Shown here one piece after another: positions 17,678-26,914 of a stretch of DNA of 64,000 nt (positions are counted from its first letter, which is position 1; every line of letters begins with the position of its first letter). Source of the stretch: PMP191F sp047602185 (GTDB lineage: Bacteria > Bacteroidota > Bacteroidia > Chitinophagales > Chitinophagaceae); the NCBI GenBank assembly GCA_047602185.1, contig JASGHY010000001.1:2108001-2172000 (forward strand). The letters run 5' to 3'. Made by a program: the position numbers and the translations under genes. The notes beneath the pieces were generated by a model. The model searched no databases and was not told where the DNA came from. It saw only the letters and a list, made by a program, of their open reading frames with translations.

Positions 17678-19627
17678 CTATTCAGCCTTCACTATCCTCG
17701 CTACATACCCTCCGCCTTTTACCATTTTAACAGGGATTGAGGTGTTTTTAGAAACACTGATCGTTTCCGTTTTAAATTCTTTGGCATTACGGTCTGCATT
17801 GATCCCATCCTTCCACACATACATTTTGTAGTTACCATCTCCCAGGAAAGACAGGTCTAATGTTAGCTCACGGGAAGTCCAGTCTGTCATGGCCCCGATA
17901 AACCATTCGCCGTTCTTAGCCTGCCGTGCTACCGCCACGTAATCACCCACCTTAGCATGCAGGGGGACCGTGTTGGTCCATTCAACCGGTACCGCTTTCA
18001 GGAATTCCATTGTTTCCGGTTCTTTATAATAATGTGTTGGCATATCACAGAGCATCTGCAACAGGCTTTCATAGATCACATACATGGCCATCTGGTTGCA
18101 GCGTGTTCCCAATGTCATAGGTTCAGACGGCACCACAGCAAAGGCATTCTTTTGAACATTCAGCATACCGCCGGGTGTAAAATCCATTGGTCCGGCAGCC
18201 ATTCTTGTAAATGGAATAGTGGTAGTATGTTCCGGATCAATGGTTGCAGCAAACTTGCTGATCTCATTGCCCAGTACCCCTTCGGAAGTTAATACATTGG
18301 GATATGAACGTAACCAGCCGGTAGGCTTATAGGCACCATGAAAATCAACCAGCAACTTATGGGCAGCAGCAGCTTTTGCAACACGTTCATAATAATTTAC
18401 CATCTGCTGGTCATCACGCTGCATAAAATCTACCTTAATGCCCCTGATGCCCCATTTTTCAAAGATGTTAAGGACAGTATCCATTTGCCTGTCGAGCACC
18501 AGCCAGCTTGTCCATAATAACAATGATACATTCTTCTGGCGGGCATAATTTGCCAGTTCCTCCACATTGATGCCGGGAGCTTGTTTCATCAGGTCCCTGG
18601 TATCACACCAACCCTCATCCAGTAATACATATTCAATACCATACTTTGAGGCAAAGTCTATATAGTATTTGTAAGTGTCGTTATTAATACCGGCCCTGAA
18701 ATCAACACCATAGATATTGTTGTAGTGCCACCAGTCCCACTGCACTTTGCCGGGCTTTACCCAACTGTAATCACCTTCAGCCACGCGGCCTAACTGGTAA
18801 GGCAACTGGTTTGAGAGAATGTCTTTGTCTTCCTTTGCGATCATTACAATACGCCAGGGGTAAGACTGTGGCCCGTTACCTGTAGCAATAAAGTCTTCAC
18901 GTGACAACACCTTTTCATCCCTGTCGCTGGTAATCTTTTTCTCTTTGGGATAATGAGGATAAACAGCCTGGAGCTTTCCGTTGCCGGCACCACGTAACCA
19001 CATACCGGCATAATTGAATAAAGAAGATTCGGTAAGCAATAGTTTAATTCCGTTTACTTCAAATAAAGCAGGTAAACTGGCCAGTTTTTTATCATCTATA
19101 CTATCAAGCTGGTAGTTTTTGTATTGACGCTCGTTATGGCTATAAAACCCATCTTCCTGCGGATACCATGAACGGCCATTTTTATCAAGATTAAATACAG
19201 CCTGTTCGTCCAACACTTTGTAGGCAGCTTTGTGTTGTGTGAGCCAATGCCATGCAATGCCGTTATTGTAAGCACGCCATTCCATGGACAGCCCATTGGA
19301 GAGGTCAATATGTAACTGGTTATAATTATCTCTTACTTCTGCGGTCTTTTGAAACACCACCGGTTTTAGTACTATATCCTGTGTGGTTGCTGTGGCTTTG
19401 GCAACCTTCAGTTTTCCCGGCTTGTCTGCATCAGTTTTAAAAGCCACGGCAGACGTACCGATCAGCACTTTACCATCCTGCGTTACTTCGTAAGTGATGC
19501 TATCGCCGGCAGTTATATTAATAGCGATCGCTTTATCAGGCGAAAGCAATGTATATTTCTTTTGTGCTTCTGTTATTGTAACAATACCCAGTAGCGAGCA
19601 GACAAGAAGAAGTTGTTTGTATTGCAT
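17678..19627 (-). CDS. Glycoside hydrolase family 97 (alpha-glucosidase/alpha-galactosidase)
   Basis: About 649 residues from the ATG at 19627, which starts a signal peptide (QLLLVCSLLGIVTITEAQ). GH97 has an N-terminal beta-super-sandwich, a catalytic (beta/alpha)8 barrel and a C-terminal sheet; the length fits. Barrel motifs are YVLLDEGWCD (about residue 325), IKVDFMQRDDQQ (about residue 380) and LTSEGVLGNE (about residue 436). An Asp in the VDFM position followed by Glu suggests the retaining subgroup rather than the inverting SusB type, but this is inference from memory of the family. Probably periplasmic. Next gene upstream is GH125 on the same strand. Confidence 0.9.
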   Translation of the reverse strand: MQYKQLLLVCSLLGIVTITEAQKKYTLLSPDKAIAINITAGDSITYEVTQDGKVLIGTSAVAFKTDADKPGKLKVAKATATTQDIVLKPVVFQKTAEVRDNYNQLHIDLSNGLSMEWRAYNNGIAWHWLTQHKAAYKVLDEQAVFNLDKNGRSWYPQEDGFYSHNERQYKNYQLDSIDDKKLASLPALFEVNGIKLLLTESSLFNYAGMWLRGAGNGKLQAVYPHYPKEKKITSDRDEKVLSREDFIATGNGPQSYPWRIVMIAKEDKDILSNQLPYQLGRVAEGDYSWVKPGKVQWDWWHYNNIYGVDFRAGINNDTYKYYIDFASKYGIEYVLLDEGWCDTRDLMKQAPGINVEELANYARQKNVSLLLWTSWLVLDRQMDTVLNIFEKWGIRGIKVDFMQRDDQQMVNYYERVAKAAAAHKLLVDFHGAYKPTGWLRSYPNVLTSEGVLGNEISKFAATIDPEHTTTIPFTRMAAGPMDFTPGGMLNVQKNAFAVVPSEPMTLGTRCNQMAMYVIYESLLQMLCDMPTHYYKEPETMEFLKAVPVEWTNTVPLHAKVGDYVAVARQAKNGEWFIGAMTDWTSRELTLDLSFLGDGNYKMYVWKDGINADRNAKEFKTETISVSKNTSIPVKMVKGGGYVARIVKAE

Positions 19628-19890
19628 ACCAAGAGAATTTCTGATTTCTGGATTTTTAGATTTCGGGATTTGATAATACAAGCTGCGAGCTTTGAGCTAC
19701 GAGCGGCGAGGAATACAAGTTGGCAGTTGGTAATTTGCAGTTGCTCCTTGTATTTCCTTCGAAATTCGATATTCAAAGTTCTGTATTCGATATTTTGTCT
19801 TCCGTACTTCTAACTTCGTATTTCGTACTTTCCTGAGCCTTATTCCTTGAATCTTGTGCCTTAACTTAGAACCTACAACCTGTATTCCAA
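19628..19890. repeat. Composite heptad/octad block R8, inverted copy of R11
   Basis: Begins with 8-base GATTTCTG/GATTTTTA units (near 19634-19672), then GCTTTGA, core sequence, GTACTTC/TAACTTC and CCTTGAA words. Read on the minus strand it matches 27790-28010 almost base for base, so R8 and R11 are inverted copies. Confidence 0.88.
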
Positions 19891-19893
19891 TTT

Positions 19894-21309
19894 TTAAATT
19901 AACGCAGGCTTCTCTTTATACACTTTCCACAAGAACTCTCCGAACAACGTATTGGCCCAGGCAAACCACTTGCGGGTGAAATTAGCCGGATCATCCTTGT
20001 GAAATGACTCATGCATAAAGCCAGTACCACCATGTGTTTTTTGTAGCAGCTCAATACAGGACCTGATCTCTGCATCATTGTTGCTGGTAATGCCACGCAT
20101 AATGATGCTCATGGGCCAGATCATATCCTGCCCTACATGCGGGCCTCCAATGCCTTCTCCTGCTTTTCCTTTAAAATAAAAAGGATTGTCAGCAGATAAG
20201 ACCATCTTACGTGTATTGATATAAACAGGATCAGTGCTTTTTACAGCTCCCAGGTATGGCATTGCCAGCAGGCTGGGCACGTTGGCATCGTCCATGAGAT
20301 TATAACTGCCAAAGCCATTTACTTCGTAGGCATATATTTTACCAAAACCTTTATGTTCAATAATGGCATGCTGCTGTAATGCTTTCTCTACCTCATTTGC
20401 CAGTGCAGTGAGTTTAGCTGCCGCTTCGGTGTCTTTGTAAATAGCGGTCAGCATTTCAGCAGCCTGCCGCAAACTGGCAACGGCAAAAAAGTTGGAAGGT
20501 ACCAGGAATGAAAATACCGTTGCGTCATCACTGGGGCGAAACGCAGAGCAGATAAGTCCTACCGGCTTCACCGGGTAGCCATATCCATTCATAGGCAAGG
20601 TATCAGTTGCCACAGCAGTATTGCGCTGAAATTTATAAGAGCCGTTTCCTTCTTTACGTTGCTGATCCCTGAAAACGTTGTAGATGGATTTAACCGCGTC
20701 TTTCCACTGGTCATCGAACGGAGCGATATCACCAGTAAGCTTCCAGTAATGCCAGGCCAGCCTGATGGGGTAACAGAGTGAATCAATTTCCCATTTACGT
20801 TCATGTACACCGGGTTTCATATCGGTATGATCCTTTGCCCATTCGCCCCGTTTGTTGGGGTCATTATAAAAGGCATTTGCATAAGGATCTTTCAGCACAC
20901 AGGCAGTTTGCCGGTTAATAACACCCGCTACCAACTGCTGCAGGGCTTTGTCCTGTTTCATAAACTGCAGGTAGGGCCATACCTGTGCACTGCTGTCACG
21001 AAGCCACATAGCATCTATATCACCCGTAATGACATAGGTGTCAGGCTTACCTTCTTTGGTGGTATGGAAAACAGTTGTGTCTAATGTGTTGGGAAAACAA
21101 TTCTCAAATAGCCAGGCCAATTCGGGATTCTTTACACCGGCTTTAAATTCTTTTATCACCTTTTCCACTATTTCGCTGCTGAAGTTTCTTTTCTCTGCGG
21201 GAATACGGACAACCGGGAAACCATCTGTAGTTGCAAAGCTTTTTATGTTGCTAAACAGTAAACCTGCACCGGTTAGCGCGGTGTTTTGAATAAATAGTCT
21301 TCTTCTCAT
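19894..21309 (-). CDS. Glycoside hydrolase family 125 (exo-alpha-1,6-mannosidase type)
   Basis: About 471 residues from the ATG at 21309. The N terminus MRRRLFIQNTALTGAGLLF has a Tat-like arginine run before a hydrophobic core. GH125 hallmarks are DIDAMWLRDSSAQVWPYL (about residue 95), HERKWEIDSLCYPIRLAW (about residue 170) and GGPHVGQDMIWPMSII (about residue 405). GH125 enzymes are metal-independent inverting exo-alpha-mannosidases; a general acid Asp and base Glu lie in the (alpha/alpha)6 barrel. With the GH97 gene it may trim alpha-linked glycans, but no SusC/D pair is adjacent. Confidence 0.9.
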   Translation of the reverse strand: MRRRLFIQNTALTGAGLLFSNIKSFATTDGFPVVRIPAEKRNFSSEIVEKVIKEFKAGVKNPELAWLFENCFPNTLDTTVFHTTKEGKPDTYVITGDIDAMWLRDSSAQVWPYLQFMKQDKALQQLVAGVINRQTACVLKDPYANAFYNDPNKRGEWAKDHTDMKPGVHERKWEIDSLCYPIRLAWHYWKLTGDIAPFDDQWKDAVKSIYNVFRDQQRKEGNGSYKFQRNTAVATDTLPMNGYGYPVKPVGLICSAFRPSDDATVFSFLVPSNFFAVASLRQAAEMLTAIYKDTEAAAKLTALANEVEKALQQHAIIEHKGFGKIYAYEVNGFGSYNLMDDANVPSLLAMPYLGAVKSTDPVYINTRKMVLSADNPFYFKGKAGEGIGGPHVGQDMIWPMSIIMRGITSNNDAEIRSCIELLQKTHGGTGFMHESFHKDDPANFTRKWFAWANTLFGEFLWKVYKEKPALI

Positions 21310-21457
21310 ATTTGATTGTTGTAAGGAACTCTGTAATGGCAAGATGATTACAGGTTCCCCGTGTATTTACCTGCACACAAATTCGTAATTTTTGTTAATT
21401 ATAGAAATCTTCTCTGTTCTTTTTTTGACACATAGTATACCGGGCAATGTAATTCCG

Positions 21458-21484
21458 TTGAATTGGGCATTAGCAGTACCTTTG
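21458..21484 (+). promoter_or_regulatory. Candidate Bacteroidota promoter before the helicase
   Basis: TTG at 21458-21460 and TACCTTTG at 21477-21484 (TAnnTTTG), 16 bp apart. The expected start point would fall on or next to the ATG at 21489, which would make a leaderless mRNA. Confidence 0.4.
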
Positions 21485-21488
21485 CCCG

Positions 21489-23396
21489 ATGGAATATTTC
21501 AAAAAGCTGCAGGAGTTACTGAAAACTGAGCGACAGGAAGATAAAAGATTATACGAGGAGCAGGCAGAAAAATCATCCGTACAGGCCCGCAGGGAAAATG
21601 GTCTTACATGGTATCCCATAGCCATCCGCGATTCGGAAATGAGCCGCGGCGATTATCTTACCGTAGAAATAGAGCGTACAACGCACCAGGATATAATTCA
21701 CCAGCTTCGTTCAGGCGCTTCGGCTGCCTTATTCTCTAATCATGATCCTAAGAATGATCGTGTGGAAGGAGTTATTGCCTGGCAGGGCGGCAACAAGCTT
21801 AAGATTACCCTGCGCACTGACGAACTGCCCGACTGGAGCCGAGATGGCAAACTGGGTATCGATCTGCTGTTTGATGACAACAGTTATGACGAAATGCAAT
21901 ATGCGCTCAAATCAGCAGACCAGTTGGCTGAGAAAACCGAAGATGGCAAACTGATCCGCATATTGACCGGTGAGCAGGCTGCCAGTTTTGACGAAAGAAT
22001 CAAGGCGCCTGTTATTCCCTCTCTCAACTCATCACAACAGGCCGCAGTACATAAAATTTTAACGGCCAATGATGTTGCCATTGTGCACGGCCCTCCCGGA
22101 ACCGGTAAAACCACCACACTGGTGCAGGCCATTAAGGCATTGATAAAGCAGGAAGAAGAACAGCAACAGATACTGGTAGTAGCACCCAGCAACACTGCCG
22201 TAGACCTGCTGAGTGAAAAACTTTCAGAGGAAGGTTTGAACGTATTGCGCATCGGCAATCCCGCCCGTGTGTCTGACAGGCTGTTATCACTGACGCTCGA
22301 TAGTAAAATGGCTGAACATGCGAGTATGAAGGAGATCAGGCGGTTAAAGAAACAAGCCTCGGAGTTCATCAGCATGGCCCATAAATACAAACGTAACTTT
22401 GGTAAAGCAGAACGGGAACAACGAAAAGCCCTTTTTGACGAAGCCCGTAACATCATGCGTTCTGTAGACACTACCGAGCAATACATTACCAACGATATTA
22501 TTGGCAGAGCCCAGGTTATCACCGCTACGCTTGTAGGTGCTAATCATTATACCATAAAGAATTTAAGGTACAAGACAGTAGTGATTGATGAAGCCGGCCA
22601 GGCACTGGAGCCTGCCTGCTGGATCCCGATCTTAAAGGCTAAGAAAGTGGTCTTTGCAGGAGATCATTGCCAGTTGCCCCCCACTATCAAATCGAATGAA
22701 GCGGCAAAGAATGGATTGAGCACCACACTCATGGAAAAATGTGTACGCCTGTATCCGGAAGCAGTTGTATTGCTACAGGAACAATACCGTATGCACCAGG
22801 CCATCATGGGTTATTCTTCAGCAGTTTTTTATAACAACCAGCTTAAAGCCCATGCCTCGGTAGAGCAAAGACTTTTATTTAACGGTGATAGACCTTTGTC
22901 ATTTATAGATACTGCGGGTTGTGGTTATGAAGAGAAGAACGAAAGCACCAGTATCAGTAATCCTGAAGAAGCAGCTTTTCTTTTTAAGCATGTAAACCAG
23001 GTAGTGGAAGAACTAGGTGCGCATTACAAGCCTGATAACTTCCCCACTATAGCCATTATATCTCCTTACCGTCACCAGGTGGAGATCCTGAAAGAGCTTT
23101 TCCAACATAATACAGCCCTGCACCCTTATAGCGGTAAGATCTCAGTAAACACGATCGACAGTTTCCAGGGGCAGGAACGTGATATTGTTTATATCAGCAT
23201 GACACGAAGCAACACCGATAATAATATAGGCTTCCTGTCCGATACCCGTCGTATGAATGTAGCCATGACAAGAGCCCGTAAAAAGCTGGTGATCATTGGC
23301 GATAGCGGCACCTTGTCTCAATTACAGTTTTATGCAGATTTTATTACCTATGCTGAGAAGCAGGATGCGTATCTGAGTGCCTGGGAATTCGTTTAA
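21489..23396 (+). CDS. Superfamily 1 DNA/RNA helicase (AAA_11/AAA_12, IGHMBP2/SMUBP-2 type)
   Basis: 635 residues. An N-terminal beta-barrel region (about 1-180) precedes the helicase core: Q-like motif LNSSQQAAV, Walker A HGPPGTGKTTTLVQAI (about residue 198), Walker B VVIDEAGQALEP (about residue 363), motif III GDHCQLPPTI, motif IV region EQYRMHQAIMGY, motif V VNTIDSFQGQERDIVYISM and motif VI RRMNVAMTRARKKLVI. This set is diagnostic of Upf1-like SF1B helicases, probably cytoplasmic and 5'-3'. Single-gene unit. The cellular role in bacteria is not established. Confidence 0.92.
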   Translation: MEYFKKLQELLKTERQEDKRLYEEQAEKSSVQARRENGLTWYPIAIRDSEMSRGDYLTVEIERTTHQDIIHQLRSGASAALFSNHDPKNDRVEGVIAWQGGNKLKITLRTDELPDWSRDGKLGIDLLFDDNSYDEMQYALKSADQLAEKTEDGKLIRILTGEQAASFDERIKAPVIPSLNSSQQAAVHKILTANDVAIVHGPPGTGKTTTLVQAIKALIKQEEEQQQILVVAPSNTAVDLLSEKLSEEGLNVLRIGNPARVSDRLLSLTLDSKMAEHASMKEIRRLKKQASEFISMAHKYKRNFGKAEREQRKALFDEARNIMRSVDTTEQYITNDIIGRAQVITATLVGANHYTIKNLRYKTVVIDEAGQALEPACWIPILKAKKVVFAGDHCQLPPTIKSNEAAKNGLSTTLMEKCVRLYPEAVVLLQEQYRMHQAIMGYSSAVFYNNQLKAHASVEQRLLFNGDRPLSFIDTAGCGYEEKNESTSISNPEEAAFLFKHVNQVVEELGAHYKPDNFPTIAIISPYRHQVEILKELFQHNTALHPYSGKISVNTIDSFQGQERDIVYISMTRSNTDNNIGFLSDTRRMNVAMTRARKKLVIIGDSGTLSQLQFYADFITYAEKQDAYLSAWEFV

Positions 23397-23675
23397 TATG
23401 GAAATGCTGAAATGCAAAACGCGGAACGCTTAACGCCTAACGCGAATAAGATATTCGAGGGAATGTGCAGATGTGCAAATTAGAGGAATCAGGAATTGGG
23501 AATTAGGTTGAAAAGAGAGGTATGAAGTCGGAAATCTGAGGTCTGAAAATACAGCGACCACTCACGATTCACGATTTTCTTTCACCTTTCACATTTGACT
23601 TTTCACGATTCCCCTCTCACGACTGACGACTCACGTTTCACGATTGCCGTCTGCCGATTGCCGATTATTCACAAC
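23397..23675. repeat. Composite heptad block R9
   Basis: CGGAACG/CTTAACG words, TGTGCAGA octads, then long runs of CGATTCA, TTTCACG and CGACTGA/CGACTCA words in the convergent gap between the helicase and SDR genes. 283 bp without a gene. Confidence 0.82.
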
Positions 23676-23679
23676 ACTC

Positions 23680-24537
23680 CTATCCGTTTACAATAAACCC
23701 ACCATTGGGATGTAATACCTGCCCGGTGATGAAATTAGAATCAGCGGAGGCGAGGAATACATAGCAGGGGGATATTTCCACTGGTTGTGCAGGTCTGTGA
23801 TACATGGTGTCCTTACCAAACTCCTTTACCTTTTCTGCTGAAAAAGAAGCGGGGATCAAAGGTGTCCACACCGGACCGGGAGCTACCGCATTAACACGGA
23901 TCGCTTTTTTCATCAATGACTGCGCAAGACTGCGGGTAAATGAAACCAAAGCACCTTTAGTGGCAGAGTAATCAATGAGGGATGCGTTTCCTTTGTATGC
24001 CGTAACGGATGCCGTATTGATGATACAGCTACCTTCTTTCAGGTGTGGAATTGCATATTTTACAAGGTAAAAAGGCGCAAAGAGATTTACCTGGAAAGTA
24101 TGTACAAGATCTTCTTCTTTAATATCTTCCACGCTTTGTTGGGGAAACTGTACTGCCGCATTATTAACAAGGATGTCTATCTGCCCAAACTGATCTATCG
24201 TTTCTTCAATTACATTGCGACAATTCTCTTCCTGGGTAAGGTCTGTTGACAGTAAAATTGTTTTGCCCCCGTATTGCCGGATAATCTTTTTGGTTTCTTT
24301 TGCATCATCGTGCTCATCAAGGTACACAATAGCTACATTAGCACCTTCTTTGGCAAAACTGATAGCCACTGCCCTGCCGATGCCGCTATCACCACCGGTA
24401 ATGATAGCCACTTTTCCTTCTAGCTTACCGCTACCAGGCTTTCCATCATCGTACACAGGCCTGGGAACCATTTCTTTTTCAGAACCAGGTTGTTTCTCCT
24501 GCTTTTGTACTGGTTTTTGCTCTAAAGTATGTTTCAT
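23680..24537 (-). CDS. Short-chain dehydrogenase/reductase (glucose/ribitol dehydrogenase-like)
   Basis: About 285 residues from the ATG at 24537 (MKHTLEQKPVQKQEKQ). It has the Lys/Gln-rich N-terminal tail of the YhdF/YhxC-like general-stress SDRs, then the cofactor loop ITGGDSGIGRAVAI (about residue 45), the NNAA motif (VNNAAVQFPQQ), the catalytic Ser in TASVTAY and the YxxxK pair in YSATKGA. NADP is more likely than NAD but is not decidable by eye. 77 bp downstream of the DUF6496-like gene on the same strand, likely one stress-related unit. Confidence 0.88.
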   Translation of the reverse strand: MKHTLEQKPVQKQEKQPGSEKEMVPRPVYDDGKPGSGKLEGKVAIITGGDSGIGRAVAISFAKEGANVAIVYLDEHDDAKETKKIIRQYGGKTILLSTDLTQEENCRNVIEETIDQFGQIDILVNNAAVQFPQQSVEDIKEEDLVHTFQVNLFAPFYLVKYAIPHLKEGSCIINTASVTAYKGNASLIDYSATKGALVSFTRSLAQSLMKKAIRVNAVAPGPVWTPLIPASFSAEKVKEFGKDTMYHRPAQPVEISPCYVFLASADSNFITGQVLHPNGGFIVNG

Positions 24538-24613
24538 ATAATAATGATTAGATGGATAAAGGCCTACCACAGAGAAGAAAACAGGAAGGGCTTTGGTTCA
24601 GTTACCCCAACCA

Positions 24614-24889
24614 CTATTCTCTGTAACCAAGACCGGAATAAATATTGCTCTTTACGCATGGGCACGCGAAGCAGATCTTTTGCGGATTGCGGGCATCTTC
24701 CTTTTTCCGGTAGTCTTTTGGGGCGGAGGTACTTTTGCCCCCTTCTTTCCGGGCTTCTGATAATCCGATGGCTATTGCCTGTTTCCTGCTTGTTACCTTT
24801 TTACCGGAACCCGTTTTCAGTTCACCCATTTTTTCCTCGTGTAACGCCCTACCCACTTTTTCGGAGGCGCGTTCTGAATACTTTGCCAT
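24614..24889 (-). pseudogene. DUF6496-like small basic protein, apparent frameshift
   Basis: As read, a 91-residue protein MAKYSERASEKVGRALHEEK... with GKKVTSRKQAIAIGLSEARK, the DUF6496 signature. After GLSEARKEG the reading frame gives an atypical Cys-rich tail (ICFACPC). Removing one base from the C5 run at 24738-24742 restores GAKVPPPQKTTGKRK and a basic tail (MPAIRKRSASRAHA) ending at 24652. That is the usual Lys/Arg-rich end of the family. So this is a homopolymer frameshift, either real or a sequencing error. It lies upstream of the SDR on the same strand. Function unknown; related genes sit among stress genes. Confidence 0.7.
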
Positions 24890-25002
24890 AACAAGGTTTT
24901 AAATGAAGAATCAACAATAAGGATAAAGACAAAAAATCCATGCCACCCGGAGTGAGATTTGATGTTTGAAGATTGATCCCGGGGTGCCAGATTTCAGGAT
25001 TT

Positions 25003-25292
25003 CCGGTTCTTCGTGAATGGTGAGATCGTGAGACGTGAGTCGTGAATCGGCAGACGGCAATCGTGAGTCGTCAGTCGTGAGTAAAGGAGACAAGTGAATA
25101 GTCAATAGTGAATGGGCGATCCCTTGTAAACTTATTAACCTTTCAACTTGTCAACTACTAACTGTCTTTCCTTCGATATTCGAAATTTGAGATTCGATAT
25201 TTCAGCTTCCCGTACTTCTAACTTCGTATTTCGTACTTTCTTGAGCCTTGTTCCTTGAATCTTGTGACTTTCAGACCTCAGGCATCAGACTT
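25003..25292. repeat. Composite heptad block R10
   Basis: CGTGAAT/CGGCAGA/CGGCAAT words very like 8681-8729, then GTGAATA, TTCGATA, GTACTTC, CCTTGAA and TCAGACC words. It lies on the DUF6496 side of a 903-bp gap without a protein gene. Confidence 0.85.
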
Positions 25293-25303
25293 CATATATC
25301 CCC

Positions 25304-25340
25304 AACAAAAAAGCTGCCCCACATATATGAGACAGCTTGA
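25304..25340 (-). terminator. Orphan minus-strand terminator
   Basis: On the minus strand AAGCTG plus a G-U-containing stem (about 11 bp, arms near 25308-25318 and 25328-25338) is followed by a run of six T. On the plus strand there is no T run. No protein gene on the minus strand lies to its right, so it may end an unannotated RNA from 25341-25790. Confidence 0.5.
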
Positions 25341-25710
25341 AGTATAGATACAGGTTAGTAAACTAAGTCATGAATACAACCACCAATATAAGACAGCTTC
25401 TGATATTTTGCAAGTCTTTTATCAATATTTTTATGTTTCAATTTGGTTAAGAGACTTTTTATAAGAGATGTTATCGGGTGATAAGGTTATATCATTAACA
25501 ACTATAAGCCCACAACAACTGTCCACTATCAATAAGTACCAATAGTATCCCCGAATTATCCAACCGGTAACTACCAATCAAAATTCAAAGTAATTATCGG
25601 TACTCCCTTCAGATGTTATACAGCAATGTATGCATCATTTCAAATGCAAGTAACGATAAGTAAGCAAACGACATTACCGGAAACTGATTATCAACAAACA
25701 AATAATAGCG
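25341..25710. other. AT-rich intergenic region, possible small RNA on the minus strand
   Basis: About 370 bp without a credible reading frame and without heptad phase. AGACAGCTT occurs at 25330-25338 (in the terminator arm) and again near 25392. Nothing else was recognised. Confidence 0.3.
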
Positions 25711-25759
25711 TTTTATAAAATATCCGTTAAACGGCATATTATTATTGTTTTACAATAAT
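25711..25759. promoter_or_regulatory. Three adjacent palindromes upstream of the DUF2975/XRE pair
   Basis: TTTTATAAAA (25711-25720), CCGTTAAACGG (25724-25734) and ATTATTGT-TTT-ACAATAAT (25741-25759) are perfect dyads within 50 bp of the operon start. They are plausible operator sites for the XRE regulator encoded by the second gene. Confidence 0.45.
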
Positions 25760-25792
25760 TATTATTTACTTTACAGCAAAACATAAATAACC

Positions 25793-26911
25793 ATGCCCCG
25801 CCGGACATCACGATTTTATCCCTTCCTGCTGATAACGTCTGCAGTAATAATTACAGTTATCGTACTCTTCGGCATACTGCCATTTTTTGTAACGACATCC
25901 GTTAATCCAAACATGACAGAAGATGACGAGATGGCAAACATTGCAACCATTGATCATCAGCATTTCGGCAACGCATTCTATACATTGCCATCCATTGATG
26001 AATCTTTGCCGCACAGGGAATATAAGATCATCGAGGACAGTCTTAAAAGGATAGAAGATGCCATACGAATGGAAAATGAAGGAGGCCATTATTCCGGCAT
26101 GAGCAGTTTCGGTATCGGCGGACTGTATGCCTATTCATCGGGAAGGCAAACAACGCCTTCTTCAGAATTTAAGACTACTATCGACTCATTGGATAAGCTT
26201 ACTTTACAAATGCAGGCATTGAAAGATGCTGATAGCATAAAACAAATGCAGGCTCAGATAGACGAAATACTGAAGAGCAGCAGGAAAACGGTAGTAGTAG
26301 CTCATGAGGCTGCTACTGATCTTTTCTATTGGGGATTTGATGGGTTTAAACCGGACTATGATATCAAATTCTTTATTGAGAATGGCTCTTATAACCTGGC
26401 ATATATAAAATGGGATTCTGTCATAAAGCGAAAGGGTCATGCAACCAATAAGTACGGGCATTACGAACGCCGTCCCATCAAAGTACGTTACGCATCGGAA
26501 AACAACCGGATCCTTATCCCTATCACAGGTTCGCAATATATGGTTGGCAAAGTAATAATGCATGTTATTTTCGCTCTTACTATTGTGTTTGCCATCTGGG
26601 TGTTTGTATGGATGCCGGTAAGGATGTTGTTACGCATCTCTAAAGGAAACGCTTTCAATACGGCCAATATCCGTACACTCCGTTTTATCAGCTTCTGTGT
26701 GCTGGCACTTACGCTTTACAGCATATTTATGCCATATATTTTACGGTTCATTTTCCGGAATACTATTCCGCCCGAATTCGAATTATCTTCACTCAGTAAT
26801 AGTATTCTGGAACATATTTACAGTTTTTTGATCAGTCTTGCTATCTTCATCATCAGTAAAGCCTTTCAAAGAGGCCTTCAGCTACAGCAGGAACAAAGCT
26901 TAACAATTTAG
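25793..26911 (+). CDS. DUF2975 domain membrane protein
   Basis: 372 residues. One N-terminal membrane segment (FLLITSAVIITVIVLFGILP), then a large extracytoplasmic region of about 220 residues, then three further membrane segments in the C-terminal half. This last part (FAIWVFVWMPVRMLLR, GNAFNTANIRTLRFISFCVL) is the DUF2975 module. The long extracytoplasmic insert (residues 35-240) has no family I recognise. An XRE regulator follows after 3 bp, a pairing known for DUF2975 proteins (YoaS/YozG type). Function unknown. Confidence 0.8.
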   Translation: MPRRTSRFYPFLLITSAVIITVIVLFGILPFFVTTSVNPNMTEDDEMANIATIDHQHFGNAFYTLPSIDESLPHREYKIIEDSLKRIEDAIRMENEGGHYSGMSSFGIGGLYAYSSGRQTTPSSEFKTTIDSLDKLTLQMQALKDADSIKQMQAQIDEILKSSRKTVVVAHEAATDLFYWGFDGFKPDYDIKFFIENGSYNLAYIKWDSVIKRKGHATNKYGHYERRPIKVRYASENNRILIPITGSQYMVGKVIMHVIFALTIVFAIWVFVWMPVRMLLRISKGNAFNTANIRTLRFISFCVLALTLYSIFMPYILRFIFRNTIPPEFELSSLSNSILEHIYSFLISLAIFIISKAFQRGLQLQQEQSLTI

Positions 26912-26914
26912 TTT

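Noticed and set aside
17678..21309. GH97/GH125 genes as a polysaccharide utilisation locus
   Set aside because: No SusC/SusD pair, FecR or dedicated regulator is adjacent; they may act together but do not form a recognised locus.
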